The notes: generated from the sequence alone by a model not told the origin. A stretch of 5,917 nt of DNA from Marivivens sp. (GCA_024642185.1 JAHEBR010000144.1:1-5917), one strand, 5' to 3'. Shown: positions 1 through 5,917, numbered from the stretch's first letter. Made by a program: numbers and translations.

Positions 1-211
1 CCACCTCGGCGATCTCGGTCTCGCCGCCGGCCACCATCGCGGCCACAGCGCCGGCCTCGGCGCAGGTGCCCTCCGGGTAGGCCACGTTCTCGACGTTGCA
101 GCCCTTGAAAACCTCGCCGTTTTTGCCGCGGATCGCCGCGCCGACCTTGAAATTGGAATAGGGGGCGTAGGCCCGGGCCCAGACATCTCGGGCGGCATCA
201 ATCAACGTCAT
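1..211 (-). CDS. cdd: Cytidine deaminase, N-terminal half (runs off the left edge)
   Basis: Hydrolytic deamination of cytidine and deoxycytidine to uridine and deoxyuridine in cytosolic pyrimidine salvage. Seventy codons are visible, about half of the usual ~130 residues. Family hallmarks seen: the AYAPYSNFKVGAAI segment (residues 14-27), the nucleoside-binding GCNVENVAYP segment (37-46), and the zinc/catalytic motif CAE (Cys50, Glu52), where Cys is the expected zinc ligand and Glu the proton shuttle. The second zinc motif (PCxxC) lies outside the window. After CAE comes Ala-Gly-Ala, where Bacillus-type tetrameric enzymes have Arg. The ATG at 211 is chosen because an AAAGAAAG stretch lies 6 nt upstream; an in-frame ATG at 217 is possible but leaves no room for a ribosome binding site. 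It lies 62 bp downstream of the VOC-bicupin gene on the same strand, so co-transcription is possible. Family assignment is secure. Confidence 0.93.
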   Translation of the reverse strand, partial: MTLIDAARDVWARAYAPYSNFKVGAAIRGKNGEVFKGCNVENVAYPEGTCAEAGAVAAMVAGGETEIAEV

Positions 212-238
212 GACCATCTTTCTTTTACCAAGTGATAA

Positions 239-268
239 AAAATAGCAGGCAAGCGTGCCAATAGGCAA
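239..268 (-). promoter_or_regulatory. Weak sigma-70-like promoter candidate for cdd
   Basis: On the minus strand TTGCCT (263-268) and TATTTT (239-244) are separated by 18 bp, each matching 4 of 6 consensus bases, which would start transcription about 20 bp before the cdd ATG. The same interval holds a direct repeat of GCTTGCCT (plus-strand AGGCAAGC at 247-254 and 263-270, 16 bp apart). It also holds a 4-bp hairpin (248-259) followed by a T run, so a weak terminator for the upstream gene is an alternative reading. Prediction by eye only. Confidence 0.25.
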
Positions 269-273
269 GCCGC

Positions 274-1368
274 CTAGGAAAGAGTTGTTGCAAATTCGCC
301 CGGCAGGGTCACTTCGAGAAGCTCGATATCCTCGGTCGGTTCGGCATAGCGCGTCATCATGCCGGGCGGGATCACGAAAGCATCGCCCGCCGAAAGCCGC
401 CAGGGATCCTTGCCCTCGCCCATCAGCGTCATCTCGCCCGCCATGACGAAGGTGAAATGGATATCAGCCTCGTGCCGCGCCCATTGGGTCTCGCCCTCGC
501 CGCGGCGGACGACCTTCACACCCGCCACGCCCTTGGTATTGGCGTTGATCGTGGTGTCGCGGGCGATGAAACCGGGCAGGCGGAAGGCCTCCCATTCGGC
601 TTTTGCCGCTTGATTATAAACGAATTTCTGCCCCTGCCATTCGCGGTCGGGCCGCAGGTGCGGGGTCGGCAGGGTCATCTCGTGGTCGATCTCGGTGACG
701 TGCTCAGCCGGAACGCCGATCTCGATCACCTCGATGCCGTCGCTTGCCTCGAGCACGCGATGCCGGATCTCGGGCGGCTGGATGAAGCAATCGCCGGCCG
801 TCAGGCGGATCGGCGGGCCCTGATCCTCGTAGACCACATCGACCCAGCCGCGATAGCAGAAGATCAGCTGAAACCCCACTTTGTGGAAATGCACCATATC
901 CGGCACAGGCCCGCCATCAGGGATGCGGATGTGGCTGGCGATCATCGCCCCGCCAAGGCGCGAGGGCACCAGATCGCGATACATCATCCCCGCCCGCCCG
1001 ATCACCCAAGGGGCTTGGTCGGCAAGGCGGCGAACGACGAAGGAATGCTGGGTTTCCGGCAAGACGAGCGGAGGGTTCAGCTCATCGAGCTCGACCATCG
1101 TGCCGCCGGGGCTGGTCAGTTGCCGTTTTCCATCCGCGAAGGTCTCGACCGCATCGGTCAGAATCCGCAACCGCCCCGGCTCGCCCTTGATCCCCGCATC
1201 GAGCCGCACGCGCAGCCCGTGGCCGGAGTAGACGGCGACCAGGGGATTGTCGGCGGGATAGATCATATCGAGCCGCATCTTCAGAACTTTGCCGAAGAAA
1301 CCCAAGTCCTCCCGCAGGTTACGGGTCGGCAGGCAGACTTCGGCGCGGATCGGGGCATCTTGTGTCAT
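274..1368 (-). CDS. VOC-like plus double-cupin protein of unknown function
   Basis: A 364-residue cytosolic protein (no signal peptide or membrane segment seen) with three apparent parts. Residues ~8-115 resemble a VOC/glyoxalase-like domain (pattern around LGFFGKVLKMRLDMIYPAD and SGHGLRVRLD). Cupin 1 is at ~130-225 and cupin 2 at ~245-360. Cupin 1 keeps His160, His162 and His203 as likely metal ligands, but the motif-1 Glu is Gln167. Cupin 2 is degenerate: aligning on Gly311, the first HxH position is Ala, the second is His299, the Glu position is His304, and the motif-2 His is Thr339. Bicupins include ring-cleaving dioxygenases and ureidoglycine aminohydrolase, but nothing here identifies a substrate. 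Start: ATG 1368 is chosen by the protein's extent. Neither it nor the in-frame ATG at 1410 (14 residues longer) has a clear Shine-Dalgarno. Stop is TAG at 274-276. It is divergent from maeB and upstream of cdd. Confidence 0.8.
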   Translation of the reverse strand: MTQDAPIRAEVCLPTRNLREDLGFFGKVLKMRLDMIYPADNPLVAVYSGHGLRVRLDAGIKGEPGRLRILTDAVETFADGKRQLTSPGGTMVELDELNPPLVLPETQHSFVVRRLADQAPWVIGRAGMMYRDLVPSRLGGAMIASHIRIPDGGPVPDMVHFHKVGFQLIFCYRGWVDVVYEDQGPPIRLTAGDCFIQPPEIRHRVLEASDGIEVIEIGVPAEHVTEIDHEMTLPTPHLRPDREWQGQKFVYNQAAKAEWEAFRLPGFIARDTTINANTKGVAGVKVVRRGEGETQWARHEADIHFTFVMAGEMTLMGEGKDPWRLSAGDAFVIPPGMMTRYAEPTEDIELLEVTLPGEFATTLS

Positions 1369-1497
1369 GGCAGGCCGAGCCTGCGTCTGCGCGATTGGAT
1401 TTGCAAGCATCCAGTGAAAGCGTTTATGGACATTCAGGGCTTCCCCAGCGGAGGCAAATTGGTTTAACGTTAAACTAAATTCAGACGAGGTGCCCCG
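1369..1497. other. Divergent intergenic spacer between the bicupin gene and maeB
   Basis: A 129-bp spacer that must hold the promoters for both directions. No convincing -35/-10 pair was found on either strand. The notable features are the 14-bp palindrome at 1462-1475 and the maeB ribosome binding site ACGAGG at 1485-1490. If the bicupin protein starts at the alternative ATG at 1410, the spacer shrinks to 87 bp. Confidence 0.6.
1462..1475. promoter_or_regulatory. Perfect 14-bp palindrome, probable operator
   Basis: GTTTAACGTTAAAC is identical to its reverse complement; allowing one G-T mismatch pair (1461/1476) the symmetry extends to 20 bp (1459-1478). It is AT-rich in a GC-rich setting and ends 22 bp before the maeB GTG, where a bound protein would overlap the maeB promoter or transcription start. 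A central CG flanked by AA and TT is typical of LacI-family operators, but other dimeric regulators bind similar sites. It could control maeB, the divergent bicupin gene, or both. The symmetry is seen directly; the role is inferred. Confidence 0.5.
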
Positions 1498-3777
1498 GTG
1501 TCGGACAATCAGCGTGAATCCCTGCGTCAGGCGGCGCTCGATTATCATCGCCTCCCAAAGCCGGGAAAGCTCGAGATTCGCGCCACCAAGCCGCTGGCCA
1601 ATGGCCGCGATCTGGCGCGCGCCTATAGCCCCGGTGTGGCCGAGGCCTGCCTTGAGATCAAATCCGACCCCGACACCGCGCTCGACTATACCTCGCGCGG
1701 CAACCTTGTGGCCGTTGTGACCAACGGCACCGCCGTTCTTGGCCTTGGCAATATCGGCGCGCTGGCCTCCAAGCCGGTGATGGAGGGCAAGGCTGTTCTC
1801 TTCAAGAAATTCGCCAATATCGACTGTTTCGATATCGAACTGAACGAGCCAAACCCCGAGAAGCTCGCCGATATCGTCTGCGCCCTTGAGCCGACCTTTG
1901 GCGCGATTAATCTTGAAGACATCAAGGCGCCCGACTGTTTCATCGTCGAGGAAATCTGCCGTAAGCGAATGAATATTCCAGTATTCCACGACGATCAGCA
2001 CGGCACCGCCATCGTCGTGGGCGCGGCGGCCACCAATGCGCTGCATGTGGCTGGCAAGGCGTTTGAGGATATCAAGGTCGTCTCCACCGGCGGCGGGGCG
2101 GCGGGGATCGCTTGCCTCAACATGCTTCTCAAGCTTGGCGTAAAGCGCGAGAATGTCTGGCTCTGCGATCTTGAAGGTCTTGTCTACAAGGGCCGCGAGA
2201 AGGATATGACGCCTCAAAAGGCGGACTACGCGCAAGGGACGACGCCCGCGCGCTTGATGGATGTGATCGAAGGGGCCGATCTGTTCCTTGGCCTCTCTGG
2301 TCCCGGCGTTCTGACGCCCGAAATGGTCGCCAAAATGGCATCGCGCCCGATCATCTTTGCGCTGGCCAATCCGACGCCCGAGATCACGCCCGAGGATGCC
2401 CGCGCCGTTGCGCCCGACGCGATCATCGCCACGGGGCGCAGCGATTATCCCAATCAGGTCAATAACGTCCTGTGTTTTCCCTTCATCTTCCGCGGTGCGC
2501 TGGATGTGGGCGCGACCGAGATCAACGACGAGATGAAGCTGGCTTGCATCGAAGGCATCGCAGCACTTGCCCGCGCCACCACAAGCGCCGAGGCCGCCGC
2601 CGCCTATTCCGGCGAAAAGCTGACTTTCGGGGCCGATTACCTGATCCCCAAGCCCTTCGACCCGCGCCTCATCGGCGTTGTCGCCAGCGCGGTCGCCAAG
2701 GCGGCGATGGAGACGGGCGTCGCCAAGCGTCCGCTCGAGGATATGGCGGCCTACAAGCAAAAGCTCGACGGGTCGGTGTTCCGCTCGGCCATGATCATGC
2801 GGCCCGTGTTCGAGGCCGCCCGCACCGCCACCCGCCGGATCGTCTTTGCCGAAGGCGAGGACGAGCGGGTCTTGCGTGCGGCACAGGCGATCATGGAAGA
2901 GACGACCGATACGCCGATCCTGATCGGCCGCCCCGAGGTGATCGAGCGGCGCTGCGAACGGGCGGGCCTGAAGATCCGGCCGCTGACCGATTTCCAGATC
3001 GTCAACCCCGAGAACGACCCGCGCTATCGCGATTACTGGGGCACCTACCACGATCTGATGGCGCGGCAGGGTGCGACCCCCGATATCGCCAAGGCGATCA
3101 TGCGCACCAACACCACCGCGATTGCCGCAATCATGGTGCATCGCGACGAGGCCGACAGCATGATCTGCGGCACTTTCGGTCAGTTTCTCTGGCACCTGAA
3201 TTACGTCAATCAGGTGCTTGGCCGTGGGGGCCTGCATCCCGTGGCGGCGCTGAGCCTGATGATCCTCGAGGACGGCCCCCTCTTCATCGCCGACACGCAG
3301 GTGCACCCCAGCCCGACGCCCGAACAGATCGCCGAGTCCGTGATCGGCTGCGCCCGCCATGTGCGCCGCTTTGGCGTGGTGCCGAATATCGCGCTGTGCT
3401 CGCACTCGCAGTTTGGCAACATGGATATCGACACCGGCCGCCGGATGCGCGGCGCTTTGGATATCCTCGACAGCCAGCCCCGCGATTTCATCTATGAGGG
3501 CGAGATGCATGTCGACTCGGCGCTCGACGTCGATCTGCGCGAGCGCATCTTTCCCGGCAGCCGCCTTGTGGGCCCCGCGAATGTGCTGGTCTTTGCCAAT
3601 TCCGATGCGGCCTCGGGCGTGCGGAATATCCTCAAGATGAAGGGCAACGGGCTCGAGGTCGGGCCGATCCTGATGGGGATGGGCAACCGGGCGCATATCG
3701 TGACGCCTTCGATCACGCCGCGGGGCCTTCTCAATATGTCGGCCATCGCCGGAACGCCTGTGGCGCATTACGGGTAA
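1498..3777 (+). CDS. maeB: NADP-dependent malic enzyme with C-terminal phosphotransacetylase-like domain
   Basis: Oxidative decarboxylation of malate to pyruvate and CO2, yielding NADPH; a cytosolic link from TCA intermediates to C3 metabolism. At 759 residues it has the full length of the MaeB type. The malic N-terminal domain (~15-160) has YSPGVAEACLEI with catalytic Tyr43, and the GKAVLFKKFANID segment with catalytic Lys98. Metal-binding acids are seen at Glu140/Asp141 (NLEDIKAP) and Asp165/Asp166 (FHDDQHGTAI, 163-172). The dinucleotide-binding domain carries GGGAAGIA (198-205), ANPTPEI (290-296) and ATGRSDYPNQVNNVLCFP (311-328). Residues ~430-755 form the phosphate acetyl/butyryltransferase-like region, which in known MaeB proteins is not a working transacetylase but affects oligomerisation and acetyl-CoA regulation. 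The GTG start at 1498 is supported by ACGAGG with a 7-nt spacer. No frameshift or missing motif; stop TAA. Confidence 0.97.
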   Translation: MSDNQRESLRQAALDYHRLPKPGKLEIRATKPLANGRDLARAYSPGVAEACLEIKSDPDTALDYTSRGNLVAVVTNGTAVLGLGNIGALASKPVMEGKAVLFKKFANIDCFDIELNEPNPEKLADIVCALEPTFGAINLEDIKAPDCFIVEEICRKRMNIPVFHDDQHGTAIVVGAAATNALHVAGKAFEDIKVVSTGGGAAGIACLNMLLKLGVKRENVWLCDLEGLVYKGREKDMTPQKADYAQGTTPARLMDVIEGADLFLGLSGPGVLTPEMVAKMASRPIIFALANPTPEITPEDARAVAPDAIIATGRSDYPNQVNNVLCFPFIFRGALDVGATEINDEMKLACIEGIAALARATTSAEAAAAYSGEKLTFGADYLIPKPFDPRLIGVVASAVAKAAMETGVAKRPLEDMAAYKQKLDGSVFRSAMIMRPVFEAARTATRRIVFAEGEDERVLRAAQAIMEETTDTPILIGRPEVIERRCERAGLKIRPLTDFQIVNPENDPRYRDYWGTYHDLMARQGATPDIAKAIMRTNTTAIAAIMVHRDEADSMICGTFGQFLWHLNYVNQVLGRGGLHPVAALSLMILEDGPLFIADTQVHPSPTPEQIAESVIGCARHVRRFGVVPNIALCSHSQFGNMDIDTGRRMRGALDILDSQPRDFIYEGEMHVDSALDVDLRERIFPGSRLVGPANVLVFANSDAASGVRNILKMKGNGLEVGPILMGMGNRAHIVTPSITPRGLLNMSAIAGTPVAHYG

Positions 3778-3807
3778 GGGGCGCTGCCCCTCTGGGCCTG
3801 ACGGCCC
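3778..3807 (+). terminator. Tandem GC hairpins immediately after the maeB stop
   Basis: Two perfect hairpins follow the stop codon directly: GGGGC-GCT-GCCCC (3778-3790) and GGGCC-TGAC-GGCCC (3794-3807). Both have 5-bp all-GC stems with short loops. No long T run follows either one; the nearest is TATTTT at 3821-3826. They may terminate transcription inefficiently or protect the maeB 3' end. The arrangement resembles gene ends commonly seen in Rhodobacterales. Confidence 0.6.
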
Positions 3808-3810
3808 ATT

Positions 3811-3841
3811 CACCCCGGAGTATTTTAGGGCCAAAAGAAGC
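3811..3841 (+). repeat. Rhodobacterales-type gene-end sequence block
   Basis: After the hairpins comes CCCCGGAG (3813-3820), TATTTTAGGGCC (3821-3832) and the purine tail AAAAGAAG (3833-3840). From memory, near-identical blocks recur downstream of many genes in Rhodobacteraceae genomes, next to GC hairpins like those just upstream. I treat it as part of an extended terminator or a dispersed intergenic repeat; only one copy is present here, so repeat status cannot be shown within the window. Confidence 0.4.
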
Positions 3842-3858
3842 GGCGATGAGTCGGCGGG

Positions 3859-3968
3859 TTGGCAAAGCGCGGTTTGCAGATTTGCAGACCTGTGATGGCT
3901 TTGCGGAAACCCCGTTGAGGTGAGGCGCTTTGCAAAAATTTGCAGGCGATTTCGACGGGTTCTGCAAA
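3859..3968. promoter_or_regulatory. Cluster of TTTGCAAA-like boxes upstream of prpE (ScfR/PccR/RamB-type sites)
   Basis: One perfect TTTGCAAA (3929-3936) is accompanied by near matches: TTGGCAAA (3859-3866), TTTGCAGA twice in direct contact (3873-3880 and 3881-3888), TTTGCGGA (3900-3907), TTTGCAGG (3939-3946) and TCTGCAAA (3961-3968). All seven lie within 110 bp, ending about 97 bp before the prpE start. TTTGCAAA is the core recognised by RamB of Corynebacterium (acetate metabolism) and by PccR of Rhodobacter sphaeroides (propionyl-CoA assimilation), both of the short-chain acyl-CoA regulator family. That prpE is a propionate-activating gene supports this reading. The regulator gene itself is not in the window. 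Confidence 0.6.
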
Positions 3969-4006
3969 TTTTTCGCGCCATTCCGCCGCTGTGACCGGTA
4001 ACTGTC

Positions 4007-4035
4007 TTGCCCGGGGGCGGCGCAGTCCCTAACAC
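4007..4035 (+). promoter_or_regulatory. prpE: Candidate sigma-70-like promoter of prpE
   Basis: TTGCCC (4007-4012, 4 of 6 consensus) and TAACAC (4030-4035, 3 of 6) are separated by exactly 17 bp, placing a start site near 4042 and giving a leader of about 24 nt that just includes the Shine-Dalgarno. The poor -10 box would suit a promoter needing an activator bound at the TTTGCAAA boxes upstream. Other placements are possible. Confidence 0.3.
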
Positions 4036-4050
4036 CTTTGGCAAGTTCTC

Positions 4051-4058
4051 AAGGAGGA
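4051..4058 (+). promoter_or_regulatory. prpE: Strong ribosome binding site of prpE
   Basis: AAGGAGGA is a near-perfect Shine-Dalgarno, with 8 nt between its AAGGAGG core and the ATG at 4066. It fixes the prpE start and predicts efficient translation, in contrast to the weak sites of the minus-strand genes. Confidence 0.85.
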
Positions 4059-4065
4059 GACTGCG

Positions 4066-5917
4066 ATGGGATATGATGAGGTCTATGGCGCCTGGCAGGC
4101 CGACCCCGAGGCATTCTGGATGGAGGCCGCCAAGGCGATCGACTGGGTCGAGATGCCGTCTCGTGCGCTGAATGACAGCAAAGCTCCTCTCTATGAGTGG
4201 TTTACCGATGGCATGGTGAATACCTGCTACAATGCGCTGGATCGTCATGTGGAGAATGGCCGCGCCGAGCAGGTGGCTGTTATCTATGACAGCCCGATCA
4301 CCGGCACGAAGGCCAAGTTCACCTATGCCGAGATGCGCGACAAGGTGGCGCTTTTTGCCGGAGCGCTGGCGGCGAAGGGGGTGACCAAGGGCGACCGGGT
4401 CATCATCTATATGCCGATGGTGCCGGAGGCGCTTGTCGCCATGCTGGCCTGCGCGCGGATTGGCGCGGTGCATTCGGTGGTGTTTGGCGGCTTTGCCGCC
4501 AACGAGCTTGCCGTGCGGATTGACGATGCGACGCCGAAGGCGATCATTGCCGCCTCTTGCGGGCTCGAGCCGGGGCGGGTTGTGGATTACAAGCCGCTTC
4601 TCGATGGCGCGATCGAATTGGCCAAGCACAAGCCCGAGTTTTGCGTGATCTTCCAGCGGGCCGAGAAGCCTGCCGCGCTGATCGCAGGGCGCGACTATGA
4701 TTGGAACGCGGCGCAGGAGGGTGTGGCACCGGCCGAATGCGTGCCGGTCGAGGGCTCGCATCCGGCCTATATCCTTTATACCTCCGGCACGACCGGTGCG
4801 CCCAAGGGCGTGGTCCGACCCACGGGCGGGCATCTGGTGGCGCTGAACTGGACGATGAAGAACGTCTACAACGTCGATCCGGGCGATGTGTTCTGGGCGG
4901 CGTCGGATGTGGGTTGGGTCGTCGGGCACAGCTATATCTGCTATGGGCCGCTCATTCACGGCAACACCACCATCGTGTTCGAGGGCAAGCCGGTTGGCAC
5001 CCCCGACGCCGGCACCTTCTGGCGGGTGATTTCCGAGCATAATGTCCGGAGCTTCTTCACCGCGCCCACCGCCTTCCGCGCGATCAAGCGCGACGATCCC
5101 AAGGGCGAGCTGATTAAGGACTATGACATTTCCTGTCTCAACGTCCTCTATCTGGCCGGAGAGCGGGCCGATCCCGACACGATCCTGTGGGCTCAGCGCA
5201 CGCTGGGCGTGCCGGTGATCGACCATTGGTGGCAGACCGAGATCGGCTATCCGGCTGTCTGCAATCCGGTCGGGATCGAGCTTTTGCCGGTCAAGGTCGG
5301 CTCGCCTTCGGTGGCTCTGCCGGGCTTTGATATTCGCGTGGTGGACGAGGGTGGCAAGGAGATGCCACGGGGCGAGCTTGGCGCGATCGTTATCAAGCTG
5401 CCGCTGCCGCCGGGAACATTGCCGACGCTGTGGAATGCCGAGGCGCGGTTCCGCAAATCCTATCTCACCACCTTCCCGGGCTATTACGAAACAGGCGATG
5501 CGGGGATGATCGACGAGGACGGCTATCTCTACATCATGGCCCGCACCGATGACGTGATTAACGTGGCCGGCCACCGCCTGTCGACCGGAGCGATGGAAGA
5601 GGTTCTGGCCTCGCACGAGGATGTAGCGGAATGCGCGGTGATCGGCGTGGGCGACGAGTTGAAGGGCCAGTTGCCGCTTGGATTCCTCTGCCTCAACAAG
5701 GGCTGCAACCGGCCGCATGACGAGATCGTCAAGGAAGTGGTCAAGCTGGTGCGCGACAAGATTGGCCCCGTGGCGGCCTTCAAGCTGGCCGTCATCGTGG
5801 ATCGCCTGCCCAAGACCCGCTCGGGCAAGATCCTGCGGGCGACGATGGTCAAGATTGCCGACAATCAGGAGTATAAGATGCCGGCGACGATCGACGATCC
5901 GGCAATCCTTGATGAGA
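4066..5917 (+). CDS. prpE: Propionate-CoA ligase (propionyl-CoA synthetase), C-terminus cut by the window
   Basis: Activates propionate with ATP and CoA to propionyl-CoA through an acyl-adenylate; cytosolic, ANL superfamily. The window shows 617 codons of an expected ~630. Motifs: P-loop YTSGTTGAPKG (238-248); DHWWQTEIGYP (386-396), where relatives usually have WWQTETG; YETGD with Asp478 contacting ribose; hinge and CoA region ARTDDVINVAGHRLSTG (492-508, Arg493, Asp495, Arg504); and PKTRSGKILR with catalytic Lys588, the residue whose acylation silences such enzymes. The segments YDSPITGTKAKFTYAEM, SCGLEPGRVVDYKPLLD and LPLPPGTLPTLW point to PrpE rather than acetyl-CoA synthetase Acs, although acetate may also be used. 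The start is set by AAGGAGGA 8 nt upstream. It lies 288 bp downstream of maeB with its own regulatory region, so it is probably transcribed separately. The reading frame is intact to the edge. Confidence 0.93.
   Translation, partial: MGYDEVYGAWQADPEAFWMEAAKAIDWVEMPSRALNDSKAPLYEWFTDGMVNTCYNALDRHVENGRAEQVAVIYDSPITGTKAKFTYAEMRDKVALFAGALAAKGVTKGDRVIIYMPMVPEALVAMLACARIGAVHSVVFGGFAANELAVRIDDATPKAIIAASCGLEPGRVVDYKPLLDGAIELAKHKPEFCVIFQRAEKPAALIAGRDYDWNAAQEGVAPAECVPVEGSHPAYILYTSGTTGAPKGVVRPTGGHLVALNWTMKNVYNVDPGDVFWAASDVGWVVGHSYICYGPLIHGNTTIVFEGKPVGTPDAGTFWRVISEHNVRSFFTAPTAFRAIKRDDPKGELIKDYDISCLNVLYLAGERADPDTILWAQRTLGVPVIDHWWQTEIGYPAVCNPVGIELLPVKVGSPSVALPGFDIRVVDEGGKEMPRGELGAIVIKLPLPPGTLPTLWNAEARFRKSYLTTFPGYYETGDAGMIDEDGYLYIMARTDDVINVAGHRLSTGAMEEVLASHEDVAECAVIGVGDELKGQLPLGFLCLNKGCNRPHDEIVKEVVKLVRDKIGPVAAFKLAVIVDRLPKTRSGKILRATMVKIADNQEYKMPATIDDPAILDE

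Noticed and set aside
457..1467. A 336-codon plus-strand open frame antisense to the bicupin gene.
   Set aside because: The translation is low-complexity and rich in Arg, Asp, His and Pro with no domain, while the minus strand encodes clear cupin motifs over the same bases.
2472..3497. A 341-codon plus-strand open frame inside maeB.
   Set aside because: It is an out-of-frame shadow of maeB with an Arg-rich, domain-free translation; the maeB frame is continuous with all family motifs.
3778..4065. A small gene or RNA in the maeB-prpE spacer.
   Set aside because: A 78-codon minus-strand frame overlaps it but has no ribosome binding site or domain and crosses the hairpins and operator boxes; no structured RNA beyond the two gene-end hairpins was seen.
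1369..5718. A stop-free minus-strand frame of about 1,450 codons, continuous with the bicupin gene, running across maeB and most of prpE.
   Set aside because: It is in register with the codons of maeB and prpE, so a stop would need a sense-strand TTA, CTA or TCA codon. These are avoided in this GC-rich genome. The translation has no recognisable domain until the bicupin residues begin, and the strong sense-strand proteins explain the DNA.
4066..5917. Reading the right-hand gene as acetyl-CoA synthetase (acs).
   Set aside because: Adenylation motifs are shared, but the SCGLEPGRVVDYKPLLD and LPLPPGTLPTLW segments, the DHWWQTE context and the shorter N-terminus fit PrpE better. Acetate activity as a side reaction remains possible.
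1..5917. Mobile elements, CRISPR arrays, tRNA or rRNA genes.
   Set aside because: No transposase or integrase motifs, no terminal inverted repeats, no regularly spaced repeats and no tRNA-like cloverleaf were seen on either strand.

Overview
The window is high-GC chromosomal DNA of an alphaproteobacterium, most likely of the Rhodobacterales (Rhodobacter/Paracoccus-like). The indications are strong GC bias at third codon positions, a full-length MaeB-type malic enzyme with a fused phosphotransacetylase-like half, a PrpE-type acyl-CoA synthetase, TTTGCAAA-type operator boxes, and a gene-end block (GC hairpins followed by CCCCGGAG-TATTTT and a purine tail) that I associate with this group. This assignment is inference from sequence character, not from a search.

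Layout: positions 1-211 (minus) hold the N-terminal half of a cytidine deaminase that runs off the left edge. A 62-bp gap follows, then 274-1368 (minus) encodes a 364-residue three-part protein: a VOC/glyoxalase-like N-terminal region followed by two cupin domains, function unknown. A 129-bp divergent spacer (1369-1497) carries a perfect 14-bp palindrome. On the plus strand, 1498-3777 is maeB, complete at 759 residues. A 288-bp spacer (3778-4065) contains tandem GC hairpins just after the maeB stop, then a cluster of TTTGCAAA-like boxes, a possible promoter and a strong Shine-Dalgarno. From 4066 to the right edge is prpE (propionate-CoA ligase), missing only its last few residues.

How the genes fit together: PrpE activates propionate to propionyl-CoA. 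In Rhodobacterales this is normally carboxylated via methylmalonyl-CoA to succinyl-CoA and so to malate. MaeB then decarboxylates malate to pyruvate, giving NADPH and a route to C3 precursors. The TTTGCAAA boxes before prpE match the target known for the RamB/PccR (ScfR) family of short-chain acyl-CoA regulators, so acyl-CoA-responsive control of prpE is a reasonable inference. The minus-strand pair (VOC-bicupin protein and cytidine deaminase) has no obvious metabolic link to this pathway. I found no mobile element, CRISPR array, RNA gene or clear sign of horizontal transfer. The least understood items are the VOC-bicupin protein and the divergent palindrome beside it.
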